Shown: positions 40,741-49,905 of the stretch, one piece after another
How the letters are laid out: each line of letters starts with the position of its first letter
How positions within the stretch are numbered: position 1 is the stretch's first letter
Source: Bryobacteraceae bacterium
Lineage (GTDB): Bacteria; Acidobacteriota; Terriglobia; Bryobacterales; Bryobacteraceae
Assembly (NCBI GenBank): GCA_025927575.1
Contig: JAICLJ010000006.1
Location: 1-63,582 of the forward strand
Reading direction: 5' to 3'
Length of the DNA: 63,582 nucleotides
Program-made: the position numbers and the translations under genes
The notes under the pieces: generated by a model
What the model saw: only the letters and a program-made list of their open reading frames with translations
The model's database searches: none
Told to the model about the DNA's origin: nothing

Positions 40741-41226
40741 CTAGGCCGGCGTGTTCTTCTTAATGTCCCAGCTGCCTTGCTGCTGAGTGCCCTGAGAGCC
40801 GTCTTCGCTTTGCGGGAAGTAAGTAATTTTCATGCTTGAGAAGGACATCGCGACGGATTCGGAAGGCTTTCCGCCGCCGGCCGAACCGCCCCAGCTGATG
40901 CTGTCGATGAAGCACTCAGCCATCTCAAGCTTGTAATACTCGACGGGCTTATCACCGCCCGCTTCGCGAACGACCAGCGTGCCGGTTCCGAAGTGCTTAC
41001 CGCTTGCGCAATTCTGAAATAGCTTCGCGGAAGCATTATCGACCTGCTTCTGGATGGACAAGCTACTGATGTCGACTTTGCCGGCGCCGCTGCCGTGTCC
41101 GTAAGCGACGCTCGACGGATTGGAGGCGCCCAAACTGAAGCTGAACACTTCAATTTCGTCGACATGGCCGTTAGCCTTCGACTCACCGGTAACGCCATCG
41201 ATTTTCAAGAAAATTTCGACTGCCAT
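40741..41226 (-). CDS. hcp: type VI secretion tube protein Hcp (TssD)
   Basis: 161 aa, normal length. MAVEIFLKIDGVTGESKANGHVDEIEVFSFSLGASNPSS is the classical Hcp start, and VDISSLSIQKQVDNASAKLFQNCASGKHF, VREAGGDKPVEYYKLEMAECFIDSISWGGS complete the beta-barrel fold that stacks hexameric rings. AAGGAG is 12 nt upstream. 101 nt separate it from tssC, which could hold a separate regulatory site, though none was recognised. Confidence 0.96.
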   Translation of the reverse strand: MAVEIFLKIDGVTGESKANGHVDEIEVFSFSLGASNPSSVAYGHGSGAGKVDISSLSIQKQVDNASAKLFQNCASGKHFGTGTLVVREAGGDKPVEYYKLEMAECFIDSISWGGSAGGGKPSESVAMSFSSMKITYFPQSEDGSQGTQQQGSWDIKKNTPA

Positions 41227-41327
41227 AACTGGATATCCCGCTCCTTAGATCTCCTGAGAGAGTGACTTTCAAACTTCGGAATCTTTCGATTCGGTTAAGT
41301 TGTTTCTTGCCAAGTCCGGTCCGTCGC

Positions 41328-42815
41328 CTATCGCACGGGAGGCGGTAATTCGGCAACCAGACGAAGAGAGACCGACAATTCATCCAATTGATAATGCGGT
41401 CTGAGGAATGCCACTGCTCTATATGCACCTGGCTTGCCAGGAACTTCGACCACTTCGACCCGAGCTTCGCGGAGCGGGTTGCGGGCTTTAATTTGAGCGG
41501 GGGCATCATCGTCACCGATGGTGTACGTTTGAATCCAGTCGTTCAGGAAGCGCTCTGCCTGCGAGCGGGACATGAAGCTGCCGATCTTGTCGCGCATCAT
41601 CGCCTTTAAATAGTGCGCAAAGCGGGAAACGGCAAGAATATACGGGAGCTGCGTGGAAAGGCGGGCATTCGCGTTCGCCGCGTCCTTGTTGTAGACCTTC
41701 GGCTTTTGCGCGGATTGAACGCTGAAGAATGCGGCGTAGTCGGTGCCCTTACAGTGAACCAAAGGGATAAAGCCGTTATCCGCGAGTTCCTTCTCGCGCC
41801 GGTCGGTGATGGCGATCTCCGTCGGGCATTTCAGGGCTACATCGCCCTCGTCGGTGCGGAACGTGTGCGCCGGCAGGCCTTCGACAAGCCCTCCGCCTTC
41901 CACGCCGCGAATGGCGGCGCACCAGCTATATTGCGCAAATGCATTCGTCAGGCGAGTGCCGAGGGCATACGCGGCGTTACCCCAGAGGTATTTGGAGTGA
42001 TCGGTTCCGTCCACAGCTTCTTCGTAATTGAAACCATCGACTGGTTTGGTGTCGCGCCCGTACGGCAGCCGCATCAGGATATGCGGCAGCGCAAGGCCCA
42101 CGTAGCGCGCATCCTCGCTCTCGCGGAAGCTCTTCCATTTAGCGAATTCCGTGGAATCGAAGATTTTAGCGATATCGCGGGGGGTGCCCAGGTTTGTATA
42201 GCTGTCGAGATTCATCAGTTCCGGCCCGGCAGCCGTCAAGAAAGGCGCATGCGCGCCGGCGGCAACGTGGGACATGCGATCGAGAAGCTCGATGTCTTCA
42301 GGATGCTTCGTGAACTCGTAATCGCCAATCAGCGCGGCGAAGGGCTCGCCGCCGAAAACTCCGTATTCATCTTCGTAGATCTTCTTGAAAGTCGCGCTCT
42401 GATCGAACTCCGCGGCGCGCTGGAGATCCTTAAGCAGCTCTTTCTTCGAGACGTTCAAGACCCGAATCTTGAGCATGGTCGAAGTCTCCGTGTTGTCGAG
42501 CAGGTACTTCAAGCCGCGCCAGCTTCCTTCGAGCTTCTGAAAGGCGGGGGCGTGCAGGATTTCGTTTAACTGGAGAGAAATCAGATGATCGATCTGCGCG
42601 ATGCGCGCATTGATCATGGCCTCCGTATCTTTAGAGACCGTGACTTCACCCTGGAGCACCTGGCCGATGAACTCCTTGATAATGTCCTTGCCGCGTTCCT
42701 GGGAAGCAGCCTCTTTACCAAAACGGCCTTCTTCGACGATGGTGTCCAGCAGATTTGTCTGCTGGGTGGTTTCCTGCCCAGAACCTGCCGGCGCAATCTT
42801 TTGTGCTTCACTCAT
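41328..42815 (-). CDS. tssC: type VI secretion sheath large subunit TssC
   Basis: 495 aa, full length. LEGSWRGLKYLLDNTETSTMLKIRVLNVSKKELLKDL, EYGVFGGEPFAALIGDYEFTKHPEDIELLDRMSHVAAGAHAPFL and the GGVEG-like RGVEGGGLVEGLPAHTF motif identify it. It packs with TssB into the contractile sheath around Hcp. Starts in a TAATG overlap with tssB (1 nt), so translation is coupled. Confidence 0.97.
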   Translation of the reverse strand: MSEAQKIAPAGSGQETTQQTNLLDTIVEEGRFGKEAASQERGKDIIKEFIGQVLQGEVTVSKDTEAMINARIAQIDHLISLQLNEILHAPAFQKLEGSWRGLKYLLDNTETSTMLKIRVLNVSKKELLKDLQRAAEFDQSATFKKIYEDEYGVFGGEPFAALIGDYEFTKHPEDIELLDRMSHVAAGAHAPFLTAAGPELMNLDSYTNLGTPRDIAKIFDSTEFAKWKSFRESEDARYVGLALPHILMRLPYGRDTKPVDGFNYEEAVDGTDHSKYLWGNAAYALGTRLTNAFAQYSWCAAIRGVEGGGLVEGLPAHTFRTDEGDVALKCPTEIAITDRREKELADNGFIPLVHCKGTDYAAFFSVQSAQKPKVYNKDAANANARLSTQLPYILAVSRFAHYLKAMMRDKIGSFMSRSQAERFLNDWIQTYTIGDDDAPAQIKARNPLREARVEVVEVPGKPGAYRAVAFLRPHYQLDELSVSLRLVAELPPPVR

Positions 42816-43342
42816 TACGCGTCTCCCTCCGGTTTAGCCTCAATCCCAAGCTCTGAACGGAGTTTGGCGAGTTTCTCGGTGTCGGAAACGGCGTCGAGAA
42901 GCAACTGGTCGAGCTTTTCGTTGGTCTGCAGGGTACCGCGCAAGTCGTTCAGCTTCGTCCGGAGATCGAGCAGTTCGCGAAGCGGGCCCACCTGACGGGC
43001 GACCTGTTCCGGCTCGAAATCGTCGAGGCTTTTGAAGCTGAGATCGACTTTCAACTGCGGCGCATCGGGCTCTTCGCTCAACTTATTCTCGACGCTTAGC
43101 GCCAGATGAGGCCGCATGCTTTCGAGCACACTGTCGAAATTGTCGGGCGAGACGTCAACGAAGCGGCGGTCCTTCAATCGCTGCAGGGGCTCGGCCGGCT
43201 GGCCGGTGAAATCGCCCATGACACCGAGAACGAACGGCAGCTCTTTCAGCTCGATCGCATCTCCGATCTCGACATCATAGGTAATCTGGACGCGCGGCGG
43301 ACGGACGCGCTGCAGCTTCTTCTGAACACTTTCTCGTGCCAT
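42815..43342 (-). CDS. tssB: type VI secretion sheath small subunit TssB
   Basis: 175 aa. MARESVQKKLQRVRPPRVQITYDVEIGDAIELKELPFVLGVMGDFTG is the standard TssB start. KDRRFVDVSPDNFDSVL and a C-terminal helix complete it. First gene of the T6SS operon; GAGG lies about 9 nt upstream. Forms the heterodimeric sheath with TssC. It sits divergent to the secreted protease at 43761. Confidence 0.96.
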   Translation of the reverse strand: MARESVQKKLQRVRPPRVQITYDVEIGDAIELKELPFVLGVMGDFTGQPAEPLQRLKDRRFVDVSPDNFDSVLESMRPHLALSVENKLSEEPDAPQLKVDLSFKSLDDFEPEQVARQVGPLRELLDLRTKLNDLRGTLQTNEKLDQLLLDAVSDTEKLAKLRSELGIEAKPEGDA

Positions 43343-43760
43343 TTAGGTTTACCTCGCTTGCCTTTCTGAGTTCCGGCAACTTTCAGCCCGTTCTGAGCCC
43401 GCCCTCTTCGATTCACGGATCATCGTCCCGGAACCGACCGGATGGATCGGTCTTCTGGACGGAGTTCCGAACGCCGACGTTCCAGCGGGCGACCGCGAAA
43501 GCATATTTTAGGCTGGCCTAGATATTTAATCACCGGAGAGCTAAAATTGCCACTAATAAACAGATGGGTCTCCGGGTCTCCCGGAAAAATACGCCCGCTT
43601 ACATGCAAGCTGCCTGCCATTCGCCAGCCTGAAATCAGCGGGATGGAAACATCGAAAACCCCCCAAGCGTCCTACCAAGGTCAATGTGACCCTGTACTCG
43701 ATTGATACGATACCGGACGGCAACAACACTGCCGGACCGTGCTGAAGGAGTATTCTTTAC
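43343..43760. other. 418-nt divergent intergenic region between tssB and protease
   Basis: This gap must carry promoters for both the T6SS operon and the protease. I see short dyads only (TAGGCTGGCCTA, and ACCGA with TCGGT spaced by 9 nt) and an AT-rich part near 43505-43560. No sigma-54 -24/-12 element (GG-N10-GC with the usual flanks) was recognised. The frames inside are short and unlike proteins. Confidence 0.4.
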
Positions 43761-46187
43761 ATGGGAATTAGCTCACGCTACATTGCGCTGGCTGCACTTT
43801 TAGCCTCCGTCGGGTGGTCGCAACAAGTAACGGTCCCCCCTGGGCCGCCGCCACCGCAGAGCCAGGTAGTCAGGAGAGCGGCCGTTGCGCCGGCTCAGCG
43901 AACGACCTTGGGGCCGGCTCCTCGTGTGGAACTGGGCCCCATTGACAGCAAGGTGCGAACACAAGCTCCGCCGCGGCGCGGTTTGCTGCGTATTGCGGCC
44001 ACCCGGCCGCTCACGGCCGCCCAGATGAGCACCGGGGGGTGGCAGAACACTCCGAGCGGCGCCGTCTGGAGGATTTCGCTGCGGTCGGATAATGCCATCG
44101 GCGTCCGGCTGCATTTCAAGAATTTCAACATAGGCTCAGGCCAGGTATGGATTCACGACACGGCGAATCCCGCAAAGCAGACCTTCGGGCCGTACACGGG
44201 CCGCGGCCGCAATCTAAATGGCGACTTCTGGACAGAGATTGTGTTCGCCGACACCGTGGAGGTGGAATATAAACCTGTCGCGGCAAGTCCGATTTCCGGC
44301 CTGCCTCCCTTTACAATTTCAGAGCTCAGCCATTTATGGCGAATTGGCTCGCACGTTGCGCCCATGTCCGGCGCGGCGCGGCGCACATTAGAGGGGAACC
44401 GGGATACCGCGTTGACCTCGCCCGCGTCTCCGTTCCAGATCGTTCCCCGCAGCCTTCCAACGGCATCGCGAGTGGAAGCGGCGCCCCCGAATTATTCCTG
44501 CTTTCTCGATGCGGCCTGCTACGCGGATCCCAATTCCGTAAATTACCACCCCGAAGTAGCGGACGCGGTAGAGGGGACAGCGTATGTGGTCTTCAACAAC
44601 TTCCAGTGCACGGGGACTATTCTGAACGCGCCTAACGCAAACCCGCTGATGTTGACCGCCGGCCACTGTATCGCGACGCAGAGCGACGCTGAATCGGTGG
44701 TGGCCGTGTTCAATGTCGTGAATCAATCGTGCCAGACCAATACGGCTAACTTTTCCGTTCCGACCGATGCGCAGTTGAGCGCGCTTCCCCAGGCGAACGG
44801 CGTTCGGCTTCTCTCGTTCGCGGATGCGCCTTTCAACGATGAAAGCAGCAATTACGAGATCGGAAACGATATCGATTATTCGCTCATTTTGCTCGACAGA
44901 TTTCCGGTCTGGCCGAATTTGTTGCTGTCAGGCTATAGTTCGTACGCTTTATCGCCGGGTCAGCAAGTAACCGGCGTGAGCGCCGCGCAAGGCCTTTCCC
45001 TGACGGTTGCATTCGGGACTGTGGACCCGCAGACCGCCTGGTTCAATGGCTACGACATCGACCAGAGCCAGACGGGACGCATCGATTTGGGTTCATCCGG
45101 GTCGGGCATGTTCGACGGAGTGGGGCATCTGCTGGGCGTATTGAGCACCGGGACGGATCCGTGCAACGGAGACCCGAACTGTACGAAGACATCCTGCGAT
45201 TTCAACGAAAGCACTGAAGGATTCCCGTTCATCGCGACGTACACGTCGTTCACATCGATTTATCCATACATTCGCGATTACCTGAACAAGCCGCTGAATA
45301 CAGCGGGCACCACGCTGCCAGACGACCCCACGGTTTTCTCCGCGCCGCCTTTGAGCAATGTCGACGTCTACGGCAACGGTATCGCCACGCTGAACTACAA
45401 CGCGCCCGCGGGCGTTAACTATGTCGAGATCCACGTGGGTTCGCCCAACGGGGCCCTCTTTGCCTTTACCGGTCCGGCCGGCCAACTCAAGACCGGACAA
45501 TGGGCCACCGATGGCATGACGTTCTATCTACAGGATGTCTCGAACAACCAGCCACGGACGCTGGCGAATACGCTGGCTACCGTCACGGTTCATCGAAGTG
45601 CGGTTCTATTCACAGCCACACCGCCGTTCTACCTCGCGGCTAACGGCGAGGACACCGGCTATTTGACGGTCAAATGGGATGTTCCCGGCGCGACGAAGAC
45701 GGAAGTCCATATCGCGTCACCGACAGGCCCCTTGTTCGCTTACGCTCCCGGGGAAGCGGCCTGGGCCAATACGGGCTACTGGGTGCGAGACGGACTCACA
45801 TTTGTGCTGTGCAATGTTTCGCAAAGCGCGTGCAGCGCTCAGAACGTCGCCGCGACGCTCACGGTTCATGTCACGCCGGATGGCGCTTCGACAGTTGACT
45901 CCGGCAGCGCCGTGCTGTTCGCGAATCCCAATCCGATCATAGTGCCCGGTGACCAGTTTTTTGGGCAGACGATGCTATCCTGGAACGCTCCAGGGGCCTC
46001 TGTCGTGGAAATCCGCGTCGGATCGCCCACGGGGTCATTGTTTTCGTACACCGGGCCGCAAGGCTCGGCGCCTACGGGTACGTGGGTAACTGACGGCATG
46101 ACGTTCTACTTGCAGGACGTGACCAAGGGCGAGCCCGGCACAACGGTTGGGACCGCGACGGTGTATCTGGCCCTTCCGCCCCCATAG
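43761..46187 (+). CDS. secreted trypsin-like serine protease with three C-terminal repeats
   Basis: 808 aa with signal peptide (MGISSRYIALAALLASVGWSQ). The propeptide and an N-terminal beta domain come first. The trypsin-like domain is at about 265-505, with catalytic His in LTAGHC (about 301), Asp in DIDYSLILL (about 371) and Ser in GSSGSGMFD (about 445). Paired Cys (CFLDAACY, CNGDPNCTKTSC) suggest disulfides. After it come three related units at about 525-615, 630-710 and 725-805, each with a VEIHVGSPNGALF-like strand and a GMTFYLQDV strand; probable binding modules. AAGGAG 10 nt upstream. Divergent from the T6SS operon. Confidence 0.9.
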   Translation: MGISSRYIALAALLASVGWSQQVTVPPGPPPPQSQVVRRAAVAPAQRTTLGPAPRVELGPIDSKVRTQAPPRRGLLRIAATRPLTAAQMSTGGWQNTPSGAVWRISLRSDNAIGVRLHFKNFNIGSGQVWIHDTANPAKQTFGPYTGRGRNLNGDFWTEIVFADTVEVEYKPVAASPISGLPPFTISELSHLWRIGSHVAPMSGAARRTLEGNRDTALTSPASPFQIVPRSLPTASRVEAAPPNYSCFLDAACYADPNSVNYHPEVADAVEGTAYVVFNNFQCTGTILNAPNANPLMLTAGHCIATQSDAESVVAVFNVVNQSCQTNTANFSVPTDAQLSALPQANGVRLLSFADAPFNDESSNYEIGNDIDYSLILLDRFPVWPNLLLSGYSSYALSPGQQVTGVSAAQGLSLTVAFGTVDPQTAWFNGYDIDQSQTGRIDLGSSGSGMFDGVGHLLGVLSTGTDPCNGDPNCTKTSCDFNESTEGFPFIATYTSFTSIYPYIRDYLNKPLNTAGTTLPDDPTVFSAPPLSNVDVYGNGIATLNYNAPAGVNYVEIHVGSPNGALFAFTGPAGQLKTGQWATDGMTFYLQDVSNNQPRTLANTLATVTVHRSAVLFTATPPFYLAANGEDTGYLTVKWDVPGATKTEVHIASPTGPLFAYAPGEAAWANTGYWVRDGLTFVLCNVSQSACSAQNVAATLTVHVTPDGASTVDSGSAVLFANPNPIIVPGDQFFGQTMLSWNAPGASVVEIRVGSPTGSLFSYTGPQGSAPTGTWVTDGMTFYLQDVTKGEPGTTVGTATVYLALPPP

Positions 46188-46507
46188 GGCCGGTTCATCG
46201 GTTGCGAGAGCGGGAAGCTTGGCCGATGCGATGTGGCGGCCAATGCTTCCCGGCTCGACTTGAGGATCTGGCCGGCAAACGCCAGAGTCGGCTTGCAGGA
46301 TTCGCGATCCAACCTCCATGTATGGGCGTTGTTGGCGTGTCCGAGCGTCCATTTGCGCTTGACGAGCGCCTCGGCTTCCGCCTTCGAACAAACGAACCCA
46401 AAGTTGGCCGGAGAGAACTCCTTGCCGGCGACGAGATGGCACATGCCGACTTCGTAGATCGCTTCCTGCTCGCGCGTTTCCTGGGTTTTGCGCAACATTT
46501 TGAGCAC
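46106..46507 (-). CDS. hypothetical small protein, doubtful
   Basis: 133 aa frame, overlapping the last 82 nt of the protease on the other strand. MLRKTQETREQEAIYEVGMCHLVAGKEF, then SKAEAEALVKRKWTLGHANNAHTWRLDR reads like a soluble helical protein for about 75 residues. The remainder (GGRARYTVAVPTVVPGS) is an antisense reading of the protease and is poor. A shorter true gene or a decayed one is possible. Confidence 0.3.
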   Translation of the reverse strand: MLKMLRKTQETREQEAIYEVGMCHLVAGKEFSPANFGFVCSKAEAEALVKRKWTLGHANNAHTWRLDRESCKPTLAFAGQILKSSREALAATSHRPSFPLSQPMNRPYGGGRARYTVAVPTVVPGSPLVTSCK

Positions 46508-46689
46508 CTTTTCGTCTTAGCGCATCAGGCGCTGTTCGTTAATTGATAACGTGAGCAGCGGATCTTTCGAGCAGCGCAGGTTTCGGCGAGCACGAATCGG
46601 GAAGAGGCGAGCCCATGCATTACAGTGAACGAACGCGCTTCCATCGATCTGCCGCAGATCGGGAACGTGTTCGCCAATTCTCCGAAGCT

Positions 46690-46750
46690 GGTTCGCCCCC
46701 GCCTACGTTTCGGCTTCCTGACGTTGTCCCTGCGCACGCGGGGGCGAACC
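46690..46750. repeat. 13-bp perfect inverted repeat upstream of phoB
   Basis: GGTTCGCCCCCGC at 46690-46702 pairs fully with GCGGGGGCGAACC at 46738-46750, with a 35-nt loop. A very stable stem some 120-180 nt before the phoB ATG. No T-run follows on either strand. It may be an RNA leader structure, or an end structure for the upstream gene. Confidence 0.6.
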
Positions 46751-46830
46751 GATCGCGAAACGATCAACCGACGCAACCGCTCTATTGTCCCCACGTGTCC
46801 GCGCCCGTGCAAAAACTTAGAATCAGCAGT

Positions 46831-46841
46831 CGTTCTGTAAC
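46831..46841 (+). promoter_or_regulatory. candidate Pho box upstream of phoB
   Basis: CGTTCTGTAAC, 28 nt before the ATG of the response regulator. The same 11 bases recur upstream of pstS, and a related copy lies before the porin gene. Suggests autoregulation; weaker than the other two because its second half-site is poor. Confidence 0.4.
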
Positions 46842-46869
46842 GCTTTCCAGCTATCTTTGAAAGTAAGGA

Positions 46870-47574
46870 ATGAAGAAAATCGCCTTGATCGAAGACGACC
46901 CCGATCTCTTCGTCCTCATCAAGTACAACCTGGAAAAAGAGGGGTTGGCCGTTGTCGGCACGCAGACCGGCAAGGAAGCGCTCGAATTGTGCAGCCGGGA
47001 GCTGCCGGATCTGTTGCTGCTCGACATCATGTTGCCGGATTCCGATGGCCTGGAAATCTGCCGCCAAATTCGAGCTCATCCGAGACTGGCAGCGGTGCCG
47101 CTGATCTTCCTTACTGCGCGTGCGTCCGAAACCGATCGTGTTGTCGGCCTGGAACTCGGCGCGAACGACTACCTCGTCAAGCCATTTTTCATCCGGGAGC
47201 TGATCGCAAGGGTGAGAGTGCAACTGCGCGGCCAGTCTGTCGCGCGGCAAACGCTTCGCGTAGCCGGACTCGAACTGGAGCGCGATTCCTGCCGGGTGCT
47301 GCGGCACGGAGCGGAAGTGTTGTTAACCGCAACCGAGTTTCGCCTGCTCGATCATCTGATGAGCCGGCCTGGGATCGTATTCAGCCGCGATCAAATCCTG
47401 GATGCGGTTTGGGGTCTGGACAAGTCGGTCACACATCGCACGGTGGACGTGCATATTCTCCGGCTTCGGCAAAAGCTGGAAACGGACCCCTCGAATCCGT
47501 CTCTGCTTCTCTCCGTCCGTGGCTTTGGATACACCTTCGCCAGGGAGCCGCACGGGCCAGCAGTTAAGGGGTAG
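46870..47574 (+). CDS. phoB: PhoB-like OmpR-family response regulator
   Basis: 234 aa. Receiver domain with acidic pocket IEDD (8-10), phosphoacceptor Asp52 in LLLLDIMLPDSDG and Lys104 in YLVKPF. The C-terminal winged helix has LTATEFRLLDHLMSRPGIVFSRDQILDAVWG and TVDVHILRLRQKLE, ending RGFGYTF. Its neighbours are phoR, pst and phoU, so it is the phosphate regulator. It stands alone on the plus strand, convergent with phoU (11 nt between stops). The AAGGA touches the ATG, which is unusually tight. Confidence 0.92.
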   Translation: MKKIALIEDDPDLFVLIKYNLEKEGLAVVGTQTGKEALELCSRELPDLLLLDIMLPDSDGLEICRQIRAHPRLAAVPLIFLTARASETDRVVGLELGANDYLVKPFFIRELIARVRVQLRGQSVARQTLRVAGLELERDSCRVLRHGAEVLLTATEFRLLDHLMSRPGIVFSRDQILDAVWGLDKSVTHRTVDVHILRLRQKLETDPSNPSLLLSVRGFGYTFAREPHGPAVKG

Positions 47575-47585
47575 AATCTCGTTCG

Positions 47586-48242
47586 TCATGCCTCCGCTTG
47601 ATGCCGCACATCGATGCCCTTGACGAGAAATAAGGTGTTTTCCGCGATATTCGTTGCGTGGTCGGCGATTCTTTCCAGATGGCGCGAGATCAGAATAAGA
47701 TCGACTCCCTCGGCAATCATTGCGGGGTCTTGCTTCATGAATTCGATCGATCCGCGATAGATGGAAGTTCTCAGCGCGTCCACTTCGTCGTCCGAGAGCA
47801 GAACCTCCCTTGCCAGGTCCGGATCCCGCCGGACAAATGCATCCAGGCATTTGCGCACCATCTGCTGAGCGAGCACGGCCATCTTATGAATATCGACGGG
47901 GGCGTTCGCAGCGGGTTCCTCGATCAGCGTCAATGCCCGCTGCGCGATATTCACCGCCAGATCGCCCATGCGCTCCAGATCCGTATTGATTTTAATCGCG
48001 GCTGTGATAAATCGCAGATCTCCCGCGATAGGCTGCTGTAAAGCAAGCAGGCGGGTGGCAAGTTCGTCAATTTCGATCTCAAGACGGTTAATGCGTATCT
48101 CGTTGCTCCACACGGTATCCGTACGCCGTACCCTGCGCTCTATCAGCGCAAGCACGCTTTCGTGAATGGACGATTCCACCAGACCGCCCATTTCGAGCAA
48201 CCTGTTTTGCAATTCGTCCAGCTCGTGTATGAAGTGCCGCAT
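47586..48242 (-). CDS. phoU: phosphate signalling protein PhoU
   Basis: 218 aa of two PhoU three-helix bundles. MRHFIHELDELQNRLLEMGGLVESSIHESV begins the first, with RRVRRTDTVWSNEIRINRLEIEIDE and LRFITAAIKINTDLERMGDLAVNIAQR carrying the metal-type E-x-x-x-D patterns; the second repeats as RHLERIADHATNIAEN. It signals Pst status to PhoR and dampens transport. End of the phoR-pst operon. Confidence 0.95.
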   Translation of the reverse strand: MRHFIHELDELQNRLLEMGGLVESSIHESVLALIERRVRRTDTVWSNEIRINRLEIEIDELATRLLALQQPIAGDLRFITAAIKINTDLERMGDLAVNIAQRALTLIEEPAANAPVDIHKMAVLAQQMVRKCLDAFVRRDPDLAREVLLSDDEVDALRTSIYRGSIEFMKQDPAMIAEGVDLILISRHLERIADHATNIAENTLFLVKGIDVRHQAEA

Positions 48243-48250
48243 GTATGTCC

Positions 48251-49063
48251 CTACCCGAAACGTCCGGTGATGTAATCTTCCGTTTCTCTTCGGCTCGGCT
48301 TTTTGAATATGGTCGCCGTGTCATCGATTTCGACGAGACGGCCCATGAGAAAGAAGCCCGTACGGTCGGCGATGCGCGCGGCCTGCTGCATATTATGCGT
48401 TACGATTGCGATCGTACACGATTTTTTCAGCTCGAAGAGGAGTTCTTCAATCTTTGACGTCGCGATTGGATCCAGCGCCGAGCTGGGTTCGTCGAGCAGA
48501 AGAACTTCGGGATCGACCGCCAGCGCTCTCGCAATGCAAAGTCTCTGCTGCTGGCCGCCGGAGAGCGTATATGCGGATTTGTACAAATGATCTCTAACTT
48601 CGTCCCACAGAGCTGCCCGCCGTAAACTCTTCTCCACGGCATCGGGGATCTCCCCTCTCGAGCACAGGCCATTGACCCGTAAGCCGTATGCGACATTATT
48701 GAAAATCGATTTCGGAAACGGGTTCGCTTTTTGGAATACCATCCCCACACGGCGGCGCAGAGCAGTTACGTCCGCGGCAAAAATATCTTCGCCATCGAGC
48801 AATACACCGCCTTCCACACGGGTTCCTTTGACGGTTTCGAACATTCGGTTGAGAACGCGCAGGAAGGTCGATTTTCCGCATCCCGATGGCCCAATCAGCG
48901 CAGTAATCCGATTCGCTTCGATCTCCAGCGAAACATCATAGAGCGTTTGCTGTTTGCCGTAGAAGAAATTTAGATGGGACACGCTCAGTTTTTGCACGGA
49001 TTGCGCCGGCCCGGCCGCAGCTGGCTCGGAAGCGGAACTCTCAGTCTTGGTAGCGGCCGTCAT
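48251..49063 (-). CDS. pstB: phosphate ABC transporter ATP-binding protein PstB
   Basis: 270 aa. [44 protein letters not shown] contains the Walker A (GPSGCGKST) and [15 protein letters not shown] the ABC signature, then [14 protein letters not shown]-loop and H-loop (IVTHNM) present. Energises phosphate import through PstC/PstA. 8 nt from phoU, 2 nt from pstA. Confidence 0.97.
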   Translation of the reverse strand: MTAATKTESSASEPAAAGPAQSVQKLSVSHLNFFYGKQQTLYDVSLEIEANRITALIGPSGCGKSTFLRVLNRMFETVKGTRVEGGVLLDGEDIFAADVTALRRRVGMVFQKANPFPKSIFNNVAYGLRVNGLCSRGEIPDAVEKSLRRAALWDEVRDHLYKSAYTLSGGQQQRLCIARALAVDPEVLLLDEPSSALDPIATSKIEELLFELKKSCTIAIVTHNMQQAARIADRTGFFLMGRLVEIDDTATIFKKPSRRETEDYITGRFG

Positions 49064-49065
49064 AT

Positions 49066-49905
49066 CTATCTCGGGGCTCTGCGCGGCAGGAGTAAGCGGG
49101 CGGAAATGTTAATGAACAGAACCAGTGCAAGCAAGACCAGCCCGGCCGCCCACGCTTGCCTGTGCCAGTCCTTGTAGGGTGAAATCGCGTACGTAAAGAT
49201 CATGACGGGAAGCGATGCGGCCGGTTCGTTCGGCGAAAGATTCCAGAATTGATTGCTGAAGCTTGTGAATAGGAGCGGCGCTGTCTCGCCCGCCACGCGG
49301 GCAAGAGCGAGAAGCATCCCCGTTGCAAGCGCGCCGAAGGCTGCCGGCACCACGACGGTCGCAATGGCCTTCCATTTCGGCGCGCCCAGGGCGAGCGCGG
49401 CTTCCCGAAAGCTTTGCGGCACACCTTGAAGAAATTGCTCCGTGGTCCTAACGGCAATCGGGATGAAAATGACGCTGAGCGCGAAGCCTCCGGCAAAAAT
49501 CGAGAAATGTCCAAGCGGGACTACCACCAGCGAGTAGGCGAAAATGCCTACCACGATGGACGGAACGCCGTTCAGCAGGTCCGTCACATAGCGCACGACG
49601 AAAGAAAATTTTCGTCCGCCGAATTCGGAAAGATAAACCCCGGCGAAAAATCCGACGGGCGCGCCAATAAGCGTTGCTATCAAAATGAGTTCGGCGCTGC
49701 CGGCAATTGCATTCGCCATGCCGCCGCCAAGCTCGCCGGGCGGTTTCGGTAGTTGAGTAAAGAACGCGAAATTGATGGATCGAAAGCCGTGCCAGATCAG
49801 ATATCCAAGAATAAAGAACAAGCTGGAGACGGTAACAAACATCGACAGGCCGGTCAGCGCGAACATCGCACGGCCGATCACGTTGCGTCTGGCTAAGCGG
49901 CTCAT
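49066..49905 (-). CDS. pstA: phosphate ABC transporter permease PstA
   Basis: 279 aa with six TM helices and the permease EAA loop [26 protein letters not shown] near 155-185. [25 protein letters not shown] opens the permease core. The start overlaps the pstC stop by 4 nt (ATGA). Inner membrane partner of PstC. Confidence 0.95.
   Translation of the reverse strand: MSRLARRNVIGRAMFALTGLSMFVTVSSLFFILGYLIWHGFRSINFAFFTQLPKPPGELGGGMANAIAGSAELILIATLIGAPVGFFAGVYLSEFGGRKFSFVVRYVTDLLNGVPSIVVGIFAYSLVVVPLGHFSIFAGGFALSVIFIPIAVRTTEQFLQGVPQSFREAALALGAPKWKAIATVVVPAAFGALATGMLLALARVAGETAPLLFTSFSNQFWNLSPNEPAASLPVMIFTYAISPYKDWHRQAWAAGLVLLALVLFINISARLLLPRRAPR

Noticed and set aside
41613-42569. 318-codon plus-strand frame inside tssC
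   Set aside because: Antisense to an intact tssC, low similarity to any protein pattern.
46525-47307. 260-codon minus-strand frame overlapping phoB
   Set aside because: Mostly antisense to phoB; the extra part upstream lacks motifs and a ribosome site.
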